DNA from: Sphingobacterium haloxyli | GTDB lineage: Bacteria; Bacteroidota; Bacteroidia; Sphingobacteriales; Sphingobacteriaceae | Direction: 5' to 3' | Length of the DNA: 64,000 bases | Assembly: GCF_002980525.1 (NCBI RefSeq) | Contig: NZ_PVBQ01000013.1 | Coordinates: forward strand, 1-64,000 | In this document: positions 44,601 to 53,089 of the stretch, one piece after another | Layout: each line of letters opens with the position of its first letter | Numbering within the stretch: position 1 is the first letter of the stretch | Position numbers and translations under genes: made by a program | Notes under the pieces: model-generated | Told to the model about the DNA's origin: nothing | The model's database searches: none | Seen by the model: the letters and a program-made list of their open reading frames with translations, nothing else

Positions 44601-44906
44601 ACGATGTGGACGCCACCAGGAGGCGCATATTTCCTACACTCCTATGCAATCGAAGATGGTTCATTTCTGCGGATAAGCAACGTGACTTTGGGCTACTCTC
44701 TGCCGGAAAACTTGATTCGTCGTTCCCGCGTTTTCTCAAATTTCCGCATTTATGCTACGGTAAACAACTTGTTGACTATTACGAACTATACAGGGTATGA
44801 TCCCGAGGCCAATACACGACGGAATAACCCGTTAACACCTGCAGTAGACTATGCCGCATATCCAAGAAGCCGCTACATTTTGGCAGGCGTGAATGTCACA
44901 TTTTAA
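41685..44906 (+). CDS. SusC/RagA-type TonB-dependent transporter (pectin locus)
   Basis: A 1073-residue outer membrane transporter with signal peptide (to VIAQ), CarboxypepD_reg domain (about 24-95), the SusC plug signature (VVVIGYGTVARKDLTGSVSSVGAKQL, then VRGGGSITQDNSPLYIVDGIQVE and ATAIYGARGANGVIIITTKGG) and a barrel ending in ILAGVNVTF. It lacks the STN domain found in the other SusC of this window, so it should not signal to a FecR. Gene context (pectate lyases, GH105) points to oligogalacturonides as its ligand. SusD follows after 11 bases. Confidence 0.93.
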   Translation: MRILKAFMLMFFFVQCVIAQERTITGTVLTPDRAPLSGATVKVKGTARQTSTTDDGRYSITVSPRDLLVFTSVGYVEQEKVVSSEDKTVNIVLEEGSSDLEEVVVIGYGTVARKDLTGSVSSVGAKQLKDIPLSSAAEALTGRLAGVSVTTTEGAPGADVMIRVRGGGSITQDNSPLYIVDGIQVENALSILSPQEIQSVDVLKDASATAIYGARGANGVIIITTKGGMNMKTQVTYNGFGGVRKITNQLDVMNPYDYVMYQYQAYNLNTDEQTRNAFRDRYGRWEDLELYRDMPFVNWQDAIFGRNARNQTHVLGMVGGSERTSVNFNLTHTNEEGVMIRSGFQRTLASLKLDHKINDRFRAGFSTRYSRQRTDGVGTSNTGSQSNNRLRNAVRYMPFIAPGMESVVDEFDPDFTNQTNLVNPMVLALDETRNNYRNDIIFNGNASYELIKGLSLRTVFGINATDRKDNRFQGISTGVARQNNNQPVVNLTNGESLSLTNTNTLSYRKKVNDHAFDGVIGHEIYQINIKNQSTEVKWLPVDITDEEAFAGIQKATPPDGMLQTPPATNWSESRLWSYFGRANYTYKDRYMATVSMRRDGSSLFAQENRWGTFPSMALAWRISEEDFMESARDWLPELKMRFSYGAVGNNRIGIDLYKTMYGVHSNYSYAYGEAITPGFAPLSLSNSTLRWETTVSRNLALDFGILNNRVTGSVDFYMNNTKDLLLDARVPATSGYATQLKNIGETQNKGIEIQLMGTLVQNRNFTYQAQFNMSFNRNKIVSLGLNSDGQPLNSYLERAGWVSSQFEDFIVGVGGPVGQFYGYVTDGFYTIDDFDYNASTSAYTLKEGVPNSRNVALGNRNPQPGDLKLKKLSDDGDVMINATDRTILGNAQPKFIGGMNHQFAYKNFDLSVFMNWSVGNKVYNANKLEFTTQYLYRDNNMLTSMNDRFKWFDDNGVRVTDPETLRAMNADATMWTPPGGAYFLHSYAIEDGSFLRISNVTLGYSLPENLIRRSRVFSNFRIYATVNNLLTITNYTGYDPEANTRRNNPLTPAVDYAAYPRSRYILAGVNVTF

Positions 44907-44917
44907 TCCTTAAGAAA

Positions 44918-46783
44918 ATGAAAAAAATGAAATATATATATAGGATGGGTGTCGCTTCCATGGCTACGATGGCCTTGTTGTTCACTTCATCCTGCGAAAA
45001 ATATCTAGAAGTAGAAAATCCTTCTAATTTGACTCAAGATGCGGTATTCGGGAGTGTATCATATACCAATTCTGCTATCACAGGAATATATAACCGCTTG
45101 ATGGGCGACGATGGGTATGGAAGTCGGTTATCTATTATATATACGCAATCAGCCGATGACTTTAAAACATCTGGATCCTATAGTGCGCTTGATAGACGAG
45201 GAATAAGTGAATACGGCGTAGCCCCGCAAAATACCGAACTAAACAACCCCTTTCGTCAGTTATACGAAGGGATAGAAAGAGCTAATATCTGTATTAAGTT
45301 TATTCCATTGTCCGAACCGTATAATAGCGGAACGGAAAGCGAAAAGGCACAGATGAGGAAGTTTTTAGGAGAGGCCCTTGCGCTGCGAGCTTGGTTTTTC
45401 CACGAAGTTATTCGTAACTGGGGAGATGTACCGGCTTCTTTTATTCCCTCAGCAGATCAGCCGGACCTTTATCTAGAGAAAATGGATCGGGACGAAATCT
45501 ATGATCAAGTACTTGCGGATTTGGAACAGGCTATCGCGCTGCTGCCTTGGCAAACAGAATCCAACGACCCAAACACACGTATTACCAAAGGTGCCGCCAA
45601 AGGCATTCGTGCCCGTATCGCCCTAGCGCGCGGCGGATATTCCCTTCGCAGGGACAGTAGGAAGATGGAGCGACGGTCGGATTACCTGCAGTATTATCAA
45701 ATTGCACGTCAGGAATGTTTAGACGTGATAGAACGGGGGGATAATGGGCTTAATTCAAGCTTTGAGGACGTGTTTAAATCACTGCATGGACAATCATCTT
45801 TAGATGCAAATCGTGAGATGGTATTCAGGGTAGGCGCTTATGGTGGTAACGCCCGTACTGACAGTAAATTGGGATATGCTAACGGTTTGCGTCAAAACAC
45901 CAGTTCCAGCTGGGGGTATGCGAATGGTGGTGTTCGGGCTATTCCGACATATTTTTACGAGTTTGGTATTGGTGATACGCGCCGGGATGTAACGTTGGGA
46001 TTGTTTGAGCTTACTGCACAGGATGACAAACAGGTGGTGACAGCCATTAACATGACGGATGCTAAGTTTCGGAAATATTGGACGAACATCCACGATCAAT
46101 CCCAAACATTAGGGATAGACTGGCCGTTGTTGCGCTATGCGGATATTTTGTTGCTATTTGCCGAGGCCGATAACGAATTGAACGGAGGACCGTCTGTACA
46201 GGCTATACAAGCACTGAAGGATGTTCGTGTGCGTGCTTACGCAGGTGACGAAGCAAAAATAGGCGCAATTCCTACAAGTAAGGACGAGTTTTTTAAGGCT
46301 ATAGTTAAAGAGCGTCTGTTGGAGTTTGGTGGCGAAGGCATACGCAAGTATGATCTGTTGCGGTGGAACTTAACGGAAACAACGCTCAATGAAACACGGG
46401 AGAAACTGAACGCATTTAGACTGGGTGAAGGGATGTACGACAATGTGCCTAACAGGATCTATTTTAAGCTATCGCCCTTCACCAATAGCAGCGCTACGGA
46501 GGAAATACTGAATATTGATTTTGTTGGGGGGACCATCGATGAGGCTTTCTATAGATCAACGCCCGGCGGAGGTTCAGCGCCGGCACCAGAGGGTTATACT
46601 GCGATAAATTGGCGCGATGCCGTTAGCAACGGTTATGTCTATGGTGTAAATGATTCGGGTACGCCGGATGGAAGTGGCTATGCATTGCATTTCAAAGCCG
46701 GGCAAAGTGAATTGTTACCGATATATAGTGAAATCGTGTCGGAAAATTATCGGCTTACGCAGGATTACGGTTATTTACAATAG
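44918..46783 (+). CDS. SusD/RagB-type surface lipoprotein (pectin locus)
   Basis: A 621-residue lipoprotein with lipobox TSSC (Cys near residue 27), then EKYLEVENPSNLTQDAVFGS as in SusD N-termini. Helical repeats include GEALALRAWFFHEVIRNWGDVPASF. The C-terminal RagB/SusD domain has LLRYADILLLFAEADNEL and KERLLEFGGEGIRKYDLLRWN. It should hold pectic oligosaccharides at the surface for the adjacent SusC. Confidence 0.93.
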   Translation: MKKMKYIYRMGVASMATMALLFTSSCEKYLEVENPSNLTQDAVFGSVSYTNSAITGIYNRLMGDDGYGSRLSIIYTQSADDFKTSGSYSALDRRGISEYGVAPQNTELNNPFRQLYEGIERANICIKFIPLSEPYNSGTESEKAQMRKFLGEALALRAWFFHEVIRNWGDVPASFIPSADQPDLYLEKMDRDEIYDQVLADLEQAIALLPWQTESNDPNTRITKGAAKGIRARIALARGGYSLRRDSRKMERRSDYLQYYQIARQECLDVIERGDNGLNSSFEDVFKSLHGQSSLDANREMVFRVGAYGGNARTDSKLGYANGLRQNTSSSWGYANGGVRAIPTYFYEFGIGDTRRDVTLGLFELTAQDDKQVVTAINMTDAKFRKYWTNIHDQSQTLGIDWPLLRYADILLLFAEADNELNGGPSVQAIQALKDVRVRAYAGDEAKIGAIPTSKDEFFKAIVKERLLEFGGEGIRKYDLLRWNLTETTLNETREKLNAFRLGEGMYDNVPNRIYFKLSPFTNSSATEEILNIDFVGGTIDEAFYRSTPGGGSAPAPEGYTAINWRDAVSNGYVYGVNDSGTPDGSGYALHFKAGQSELLPIYSEIVSENYRLTQDYGYLQ

Positions 46784-46807
46784 GATATAACGAGAAAAAT
46801 ATAGAAG

Positions 46808-48481
46808 ATGAAGACATTACATAAATATAATATCCATTGGCTTTTGGCATCATGCTGTGTCCTTTTGTCTATTGCCTGTGATAAAAACGGAGAGCTTTTC
46901 AAGGAGTTCAATCCCGAGCGGATGTTTATGCCCGGCGGAGAGATTAGATCTGAAAGCGGAGAAACAGAAGTAAGACTGACGTGGGGTAAAGCACCCAATA
47001 CGGAAACCTCAAATTACATAGTAGAGGTGTCGAAAGATAGTTTATTTACCAACGGAGCACTGTTCTCTCTCAATACGGACACGACCGGTGTCGTTATAAC
47101 CGATCAGCAGATAGAAGTTCAGACTAAATATTTCGCAAGGATACGTACGGCCGAAACAATACAATCAGAAGCATCCAATTGGTTACATAGCAATGGGTTT
47201 CTGATCCGTGGTAAACAATTGTTCAATTTTATTGATGAGCAAATAGATTTACAGGATACCTGGGTGCGCTTGACGTGGCGTCCGGACCAAACTACAACCA
47301 AGCTTATTGTCGGAACACCTACGGGAGTAATAGATGAAGAGACCGGAAGAGAACAATTTCTGGTAGCACAGGAAATTACATTAACAGCAGAAGAAGTCGA
47401 ATTTGGAGAACGAAGGGTAGACGGTTTACAACCCGAAACCGAGTATATTGCATTTTTGTTTGCAGGTAGCGTACAGGTAGGTGATATGAAATTCACTACC
47501 AAAGCCACCAGTAACTTCACGATAGAGGTCACACCAGAGGATGATCTCGCACAAGTGATTGCCGATGCTGAAAATCAGGCTGTTATCGGACTGCATCCAG
47601 GCGTTTATGACCTGACGGAAAATGTGGTGCGGATTGAGAATAAGCACATCACCTTCGGTTCGGTATCCGGCAATCCACTAAACACAACAATAAACCCCAA
47701 AGGTTTTGAATTGCGTGGTGATGGCGCGGGGATTCATTTAACTGACATTACAGTGGATATGCTGAATGTGGAAGGAACATACTTGGTCGATTTACAGGGG
47801 GGCGCGACGACATTTAGCTCGATTCTCGTACAAGGCTGCCGTATTAATGGCATTGGTAGAGCATTAGTGCGCGGTAGCCGTGCCGGAAATAGGGAACATC
47901 AAATCGATTATATCCGCGTGGAAAACAGTATTGTACAAGACAATGACCAGGACTATGCACTATTCGAATTGCAGAAGTTGCAGATGAATCGTTTTGAACT
48001 GGTGAATTCTACATTTAATAGGTTAAGTACGAATATCTTGCGTTACGATACCAATATCGGTACACCGGAAGCAAGTATCCTTATCGACTATTGTACCATA
48101 AATGCTTTTGGTAATACGGGTAACAGACGCCCCCTAATGGATGTGAACACACCTGCCGATATTGTAGTCAACAACAGTGTTTTGGCAAACACGGGCTGGA
48201 TTTCACCTCGGTTTACCTCGTTATCGATGAATAATGAATTGCTAAGAGCAGGCAACGGTGCGACGGCGCGAATAGCCAATACGAATGTCTTTAACCTATT
48301 GAATTCTGCCGCACCGCGGGAGCCGCTTAATATCCCAAGTGTCGTCGTTGTATCAAATGTATTGTCGGAAACATTGCCCTGGGATTTAACGACAAGTGAT
48401 TTCACGCTACCGGCTAATTCGCCACTACGGACAGCAAGCAGTAGCGCTGGGCCTATTGGAGATCCGCGTTGGGCACGTTAA
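46808..48481 (+). CDS. DUF4957/DUF5123-like surface lipoprotein
   Basis: A 557-residue lipoprotein (lipobox SIAC). Residues about 45-240 form fibronectin-III-like domains (VRLTWGKAPNTETSNYIVEV; TWVRLTWRPDQTTTKLIV). The rest is a right-handed beta-helix-like region as in the DUF4957 and DUF5123 families, ending in PIGDPRWAR. Such proteins usually accompany pectin loci, where they probably bind pectin at the cell surface; no catalytic motif is obvious. A similar C-terminus (GDPRWFE) ends the partial gene at 63154. Confidence 0.85.
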   Translation: MKTLHKYNIHWLLASCCVLLSIACDKNGELFKEFNPERMFMPGGEIRSESGETEVRLTWGKAPNTETSNYIVEVSKDSLFTNGALFSLNTDTTGVVITDQQIEVQTKYFARIRTAETIQSEASNWLHSNGFLIRGKQLFNFIDEQIDLQDTWVRLTWRPDQTTTKLIVGTPTGVIDEETGREQFLVAQEITLTAEEVEFGERRVDGLQPETEYIAFLFAGSVQVGDMKFTTKATSNFTIEVTPEDDLAQVIADAENQAVIGLHPGVYDLTENVVRIENKHITFGSVSGNPLNTTINPKGFELRGDGAGIHLTDITVDMLNVEGTYLVDLQGGATTFSSILVQGCRINGIGRALVRGSRAGNREHQIDYIRVENSIVQDNDQDYALFELQKLQMNRFELVNSTFNRLSTNILRYDTNIGTPEASILIDYCTINAFGNTGNRRPLMDVNTPADIVVNNSVLANTGWISPRFTSLSMNNELLRAGNGATARIANTNVFNLLNSAAPREPLNIPSVVVVSNVLSETLPWDLTTSDFTLPANSPLRTASSSAGPIGDPRWAR

Positions 48482-48484
48482 TTA

Positions 48485-48503
48485 TAGGGGCTTCTTGCCC
48501 CTA
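48485..48503 (+). terminator. Small hairpin between DUF5123-like and pectate lyase genes
   Basis: TAGGGGC pairs with GCCCCTA around loop TTCTT, followed by CTTTT. It is just after the stop at 48481 and may thin out transcription into the pectate lyase gene. Confidence 0.5.
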
Positions 48504-48529
48504 CTTTTAAACTTAACCGTTATAAAATA

Positions 48530-50266
48530 ATGATGATCAAGGATATCAGTTTGCAGATCAAAAAGATCTCTCTAACTGCGGTTAGCTTATGTATATTAGG
48601 CATAACCATAAGCTGTAGCAAAGAAGTACAGGAGACGGCGGGTACTGTATTACCGCAACCCGAAAACTTTACCATAACACCAGCAAGTAAATCGGCCATA
48701 TTTGAATGGGATGCTGTAGATAAAGCAGATGGTTACTTTCTAGAACTCGGGACCAACAGTTCCTTTTCGGAGATTGTCGCCAAAACCGATACGACACAGC
48801 AAACCGAGATAGAATTCAGCGGATTGTCGCCGGCAACGATTTACTATGCCCGTTTGCGCGCTATCCATAAGACTAACCCTTCTTTTACGTCTAACAGGCT
48901 CGTGGAAACCTTTACCACGACAGAAGAGGAACAGCCTGAACTGGCATTAGCATTCCCGGGAGCAGAAGGCTATGGTAAGATGACAACAGGTGGCCGCGGC
49001 GGTAGGGTGATTAAAGTGACCAATTTAAACGATGCAGGCGCAGGGAGCTTACGGGCGGCTGTCGAGGCATCTGGACCACGAATTGTAGTTTTTGAAGTCT
49101 CTGGGAATATCAAGTTGACACGGAGATTGCGGATTAGCCAGGGCGATATTACCATTGCCGGACAGACGGCTCCTGGTGACGGCATTTGTATTCAAGACTA
49201 TGAAATGACCGTCGCTGCGGACAACGTTGTGATCCGGTTTTTACGTTTCCGAATGGGAGATTTGACTCAAAATGAGCAGGATGCGTTGTGGGGACGTCAC
49301 CAGAAAAATATTGTTATTGACCACTGTTCGATGAGCTGGTCTATCGATGAGTGTTCGTCATTTTATGCAAACAGGGACTTTACGATGCAATGGTGTATTC
49401 TGGCAGAGAGCTTAAATAAATCGTTCCACGAAAAAGATGATCACGGTTACGGAGGAATATGGGGCGGTCATCAGGCCTCTTTTTATCACAATCTGTTGGC
49501 ACACCACAATAGCCGTAATCCGCGCTTTGACGGCGGAAATCGTTCTGGTACAGGAGGATTGAGCCCGGTTGGAGCCGATAAAGTAGATTATCGCAATAAC
49601 GTGATCTACAACTGGCGGGGTAATTCTGCTTATGGCGGAGAAAACGGCGAGTACAACATCGTGAACAACTATTACAAGCCGGGACCGGCAACACCTTCGG
49701 GACGTAGCAGACGTATCATGCAGGTATCCATGGAAAGGAATGTGGATGCGGATCTTTTGGGGCATGGCGTGTTCTTTATCGAGGGTAACTATGTGTATGG
49801 CAATGCGGGTGTTACGATGAACAATTGGGCCGGAGGTGTTGATTTCGATTCTGGTGTTTCTGCTGTGCAAGCGCAACGGACGACACCGTTCCCTTTTGAA
49901 ATACCAAGTAGGCAACGCACAGCCGAACAGGCTTATGAGCAGGTATTAGCAAAAGCAGGGGCTTCGTATAAACGTGATGCGGTAGATCAACGTGTTGTGG
50001 ATGAAGTGAAAAACGGTACGGCGACTTTTAATGGTTCGAAAACGGGCTACGCGGGCATCATCGACTCACAGACGGATGTCGGCGGATGGCCTACATTGGC
50101 ACAGACTACAGCCCTAGACGATACCGATGGAGACGGCATGCCTGATGCGTGGGAGATTGCAAACAATCTGGATCCAAATGTGCCGAATGCCAACGGACGG
50201 GATCTAAGCGAAGTATATGATAATATCGAGGTATATTTCAATAGCTTGGTGGACGGGTTATATTAA
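48530..50266 (+). CDS. Pectate lyase, PL1 family, lipoprotein with Fn3 domain
   Basis: A 578-residue surface enzyme that cleaves de-esterified homogalacturonan by beta-elimination. It has a lipoprotein signal (TISC), an Fn3 domain (about 45-135), and a parallel beta-helix starting at ALAFPGAEGYGKMTTGGRGG. GDITIAGQTAPGDGICI, VVIRFLRFRMGD and IVIDHCSMSWSIDE are PL1-type core segments. The C-terminal DTDGDGMPDAWEIANNLDPN is a calcium-binding thrombospondin-type-3-like motif. The second pectate lyase at 53090 has the same plan without Fn3 or lipid anchor. Confidence 0.9.
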   Translation: MMIKDISLQIKKISLTAVSLCILGITISCSKEVQETAGTVLPQPENFTITPASKSAIFEWDAVDKADGYFLELGTNSSFSEIVAKTDTTQQTEIEFSGLSPATIYYARLRAIHKTNPSFTSNRLVETFTTTEEEQPELALAFPGAEGYGKMTTGGRGGRVIKVTNLNDAGAGSLRAAVEASGPRIVVFEVSGNIKLTRRLRISQGDITIAGQTAPGDGICIQDYEMTVAADNVVIRFLRFRMGDLTQNEQDALWGRHQKNIVIDHCSMSWSIDECSSFYANRDFTMQWCILAESLNKSFHEKDDHGYGGIWGGHQASFYHNLLAHHNSRNPRFDGGNRSGTGGLSPVGADKVDYRNNVIYNWRGNSAYGGENGEYNIVNNYYKPGPATPSGRSRRIMQVSMERNVDADLLGHGVFFIEGNYVYGNAGVTMNNWAGGVDFDSGVSAVQAQRTTPFPFEIPSRQRTAEQAYEQVLAKAGASYKRDAVDQRVVDEVKNGTATFNGSKTGYAGIIDSQTDVGGWPTLAQTTALDDTDGDGMPDAWEIANNLDPNVPNANGRDLSEVYDNIEVYFNSLVDGLY

Positions 50267-50334
50267 AATCCAATCCCGAAACTTTTATTCCCTGAAACCG
50301 TTCTTATCATATAATCAACAAAGAAGAAAATGTT

Positions 50335-50781
50335 ATGAAAGGGATAAGACATTTAAAGAACTTAATAGAGATCAATAATGATCGTACACTGGGATTTAGA
50401 AAAGCATTGGAAGACCTAGAGCCTGTAAACGCAGACCTTAAGCTCATCTTCACAGAATCAGCCGCACAAAGCGAACATTTTGCGCAAGAACTTACTATTT
50501 TAGCCGAACAACATGGAACAGAAGTGGATGAAGATGACGAAAGTGTGGCGGGAGCCATTCATCGCGCTTGGATCGATGTAAAAGCGCTGTTCGGAGGTAA
50601 AGATCGAAAAAGCATCTTAGAAGAAGCCGAACGTGGTGAAGACGCAATCAAGGCTGCTTATAAAAAGGTGATGGACAGCGGTGATTTGACCGGGCAGGCA
50701 TTGGAAACCGTGCTTGACCAAGCTGGGCAAATCAGAGTCTCCCACGATAGAATCAAAGCTTTACGCGATAGCGCTAGTTAG
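50335..50781 (+). CDS. PA2169 family four-helix-bundle protein (DUF2383)
   Basis: A 148-residue, all-helical, ferritin-like protein with DUF2383 features: LIEINNDRTLGFRKALED, SAAQSEHFAQELTILAEQHG, SVAGAIHRAWIDVKALF and AERGEDAIKAAYKKVM. Relatives are often stress-induced; the function is unknown. It has no signal peptide and no obvious link to pectin, yet it lies inside the pectin gene series, 68 bases after a pectate lyase. A candidate operator/terminator follows at 50818-50855. Confidence 0.88.
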   Translation: MKGIRHLKNLIEINNDRTLGFRKALEDLEPVNADLKLIFTESAAQSEHFAQELTILAEQHGTEVDEDDESVAGAIHRAWIDVKALFGGKDRKSILEEAERGEDAIKAAYKKVMDSGDLTGQALETVLDQAGQIRVSHDRIKALRDSAS

Positions 50782-50817
50782 CTTTTCAAACGAGGGTAAT
50801 GCTTAAATGAGGTATTG

Positions 50818-50860
50818 AAACAGTGCAAACGTTGCCGGCAACGTTTGCACTGTTTTTTTA
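50818..50860 (+). promoter_or_regulatory. Candidate operator: 38-bp perfect palindrome with 24-bp core
   Basis: Bases 50818-50855 are a perfect inverted repeat without a loop; the half-site starts AAACAGTGC and continues GCAAACGTTGCC at the centre. The inner 24 bases are identical to those at 41429-41452. A run of seven T follows, so it could serve as the terminator of the DUF2383 gene too. It lies about 90 bases before the GH105 gene. LacI-type regulator binding is inference from the shape. Confidence 0.65.
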
Positions 50861-50944
50861 TGCTATTTCTTATGTATTTATTTATCAAATACTTATTGTT
50901 GTAAAACATATAATAAACCGAACATAAATATAAACCTCGTTCAG

Positions 50945-52105
50945 ATGAAGAAGTTAATCCTATCGATATTTTCCGTTTTTTTGGTCCTACAAACTTTTGG
51001 GCAAAAAAACTATGTGCAGATGGCAGATTCTGACATGAAGCGTAACCCAGAGGCGTGGATGCTCGATTTTTCAAAAACGTTGAAATGGAACTATTGCCAC
51101 GGCCTGGTGATGCAGTCTATCTTACAAGTTTATGATAAGACAGGCAACCCGAAATATTATGACTATGTGTATGATTATGCAGACACGATGGTGAATGCTG
51201 ATGGAACCATCAAGACCTATAAGCCTTTGGAGTATAACATCGACCGTGTCAATACCGGCAAAATTCTCTTCCCTATTTTGGCAAAAACGAAAGAGGATCG
51301 GCTCAAGATAGCACTGGATCATCAACGGGAACAAATGCGCACACATCCGCGTACGAAAGACGGGAGCTTTTGGCACAAGAAAATCTATCCGCATCAAGTA
51401 TGGTTGGATGGACTTTATATGGCGGGTCCGTTTCTGGCGCAATATGCGAAAGAAAATGGTGAACAGGCACTATTTGACGACGTGGCATTGCAGGTTGTCG
51501 ATGTCCGTAAACATCTGTATGATCCTCAAACAGGGCTGTATTTTCATGGTTGGGATGAAAGCAGACAACAACGCTGGGCAGATCCGAAAACGGGGCTCTC
51601 CCCTCACTTTTGGTCGCGCAGTATCGGCTGGTACATGATGGCCATCGTGGACGTTTTGGATTTTTTGCCAGAAAATCATAAGGATCGACCAGCCATTATC
51701 AGCATCCTACAGGAATTGTCTGCGTCCATCGAAAAATTTAGAGATCCGGAAACAGGGATGTGGTACCAAGTCACCGATTTAGGTGATCGAGAAGGAAATT
51801 ACCTAGAATCAACCGGTTCTATCATGTTTATTTACGCTTGGATCAAAGGAGCGCAAAAAGGCTATTTGGACAAGGCGTATTTAACAAAAGGAGAGCGAGC
51901 ATATGATCAGTTTTTAAAACGGTTCGTCAAGACAGAAGCAGACGGCTCCTTATCCATCACCGATTGTTGTTCCGTAGCCGGATTGGGGGGCGAAAAGAAC
52001 TATCGCGATGGAAGTTTTGAATATTATATTTCCGAGCCGATCCGGGATAATGATCCTAAAGCTATCGGACCGTTTATTATGGCGAGTGTTTTATTGGATA
52101 GGTAG
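50945..52105 (+). CDS. GH105 unsaturated rhamnogalacturonyl/galacturonyl hydrolase
   Basis: A 386-residue (alpha/alpha)6-barrel enzyme with signal peptide (to TFGQ), probably periplasmic. It resembles YteR/YesR: WNYCHGLVMQSILQVYDKTG, YNIDRVNTGKILFPIL, KIYPHQVWLDGLYMAGPFLAQYA with the catalytic Asp, HFWSRSIGWYMMAIVDVLDFL and DGSFEYYISEPIRDNDPK. It removes the 4,5-unsaturated uronic acid that pectate lyases leave at the non-reducing end, completing the pathway of the neighbouring PL1 enzymes. The next gene starts six bases after its stop. Confidence 0.92.
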   Translation: MKKLILSIFSVFLVLQTFGQKNYVQMADSDMKRNPEAWMLDFSKTLKWNYCHGLVMQSILQVYDKTGNPKYYDYVYDYADTMVNADGTIKTYKPLEYNIDRVNTGKILFPILAKTKEDRLKIALDHQREQMRTHPRTKDGSFWHKKIYPHQVWLDGLYMAGPFLAQYAKENGEQALFDDVALQVVDVRKHLYDPQTGLYFHGWDESRQQRWADPKTGLSPHFWSRSIGWYMMAIVDVLDFLPENHKDRPAIISILQELSASIEKFRDPETGMWYQVTDLGDREGNYLESTGSIMFIYAWIKGAQKGYLDKAYLTKGERAYDQFLKRFVKTEADGSLSITDCCSVAGLGGEKNYRDGSFEYYISEPIRDNDPKAIGPFIMASVLLDR

Positions 52106-52111
52106 AGAATA

Positions 52112-53068
52112 ATGAATCTCAGAACATATCTTTTATCTTGCCTTTTATGCTACTTCGTGTTTATCACCTATGCCCAAATACAGGTGCCGAGAGATACTTC
52201 TTTTACGCTGCATGGGACATATTTAAAAGAGCGGAAATACCGTCCTTATATCCGCATTTCGGAGCCGAAAGTTGACACGCAGATTCGGACCAAGTTAAAT
52301 TTAGTGTATGATCACATTGGAGAGCGTCCATTATTTTTAGATGTGTTTTACCCTGATGGAGATTCCTCGACGCGTTATCCCGGAGTGGTGCTGATTCACG
52401 GAGGGGGATGGCAGTCAGGCGATAAATCTCAAATGCATTCTATTGGCAAGGCATTAGCGGCTAAAGGTTATGTTGCCGTTGCGGTAGAATATCGCTTGTC
52501 TTTAGAAGCCAAGTATCCTGAAGCTGTCTATGATTTGAAGGCGGCGGTAAGGTGGATGCGAGCAAATGCCGATAAAATCCAGTTGGACACCAAGCAAATA
52601 GCCAGCTTGGGAACGTCTGCGGGCGGACAATTGGCCAGTCTATTGGGTGTTACAAATGAAAATCCTGATTTTGAAGGACGGAGTAGAGGAAATGCCGGGC
52701 AGGTCTCCGATGTCCAAGCTGTTGTCAATATAGACGGAACGCTTGTGTTCCGGCACCCAGAGTCTTCCGAAGGTGCCGCAGCATCCAATTGGTTGGATGG
52801 GACCTATGAACAGAATCCGATAAACTGGGAATTGGCGGCTCCTCTAAACCATGTGTCACGAAATTCGGTGCCGATTATATTTTTAAATAGTTCTATTCCG
52901 CGATTCCATGCAGGACGAGATGATATGATCAAAAAGCTCGATCGGTATGGTATTTATTGGGAAATTCGAGAATTCCCCGATACGCCTCATCCGTTTTGGT
53001 TCTTCAGCCCTTGGTTTCAACCGATGATGGACTATACGGTCACTTTTTTGGATGGGATATTCCAATAA
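52112..53068 (+). CDS. Exported alpha/beta hydrolase (carbohydrate esterase-like)
   Basis: A 318-residue protein with signal peptide (to TYAQ) and the alpha/beta-hydrolase-3 / BD-FAE-like fold. The oxyanion motif is IHGGGWQSG, the nucleophile is Ser169 in GTSAGG, and the last acid/base residues lie near FPDTPHPFWFF (His). By position, six bases after GH105 and 22 before a pectate lyase, it probably removes acetyl groups from pectic oligomers. The exact CE family is not assignable by eye. Confidence 0.87.
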   Translation: MNLRTYLLSCLLCYFVFITYAQIQVPRDTSFTLHGTYLKERKYRPYIRISEPKVDTQIRTKLNLVYDHIGERPLFLDVFYPDGDSSTRYPGVVLIHGGGWQSGDKSQMHSIGKALAAKGYVAVAVEYRLSLEAKYPEAVYDLKAAVRWMRANADKIQLDTKQIASLGTSAGGQLASLLGVTNENPDFEGRSRGNAGQVSDVQAVVNIDGTLVFRHPESSEGAAASNWLDGTYEQNPINWELAAPLNHVSRNSVPIIFLNSSIPRFHAGRDDMIKKLDRYGIYWEIREFPDTPHPFWFFSPWFQPMMDYTVTFLDGIFQ

Positions 53069-53089
53069 GCCCTTACATTATTTAACAAC

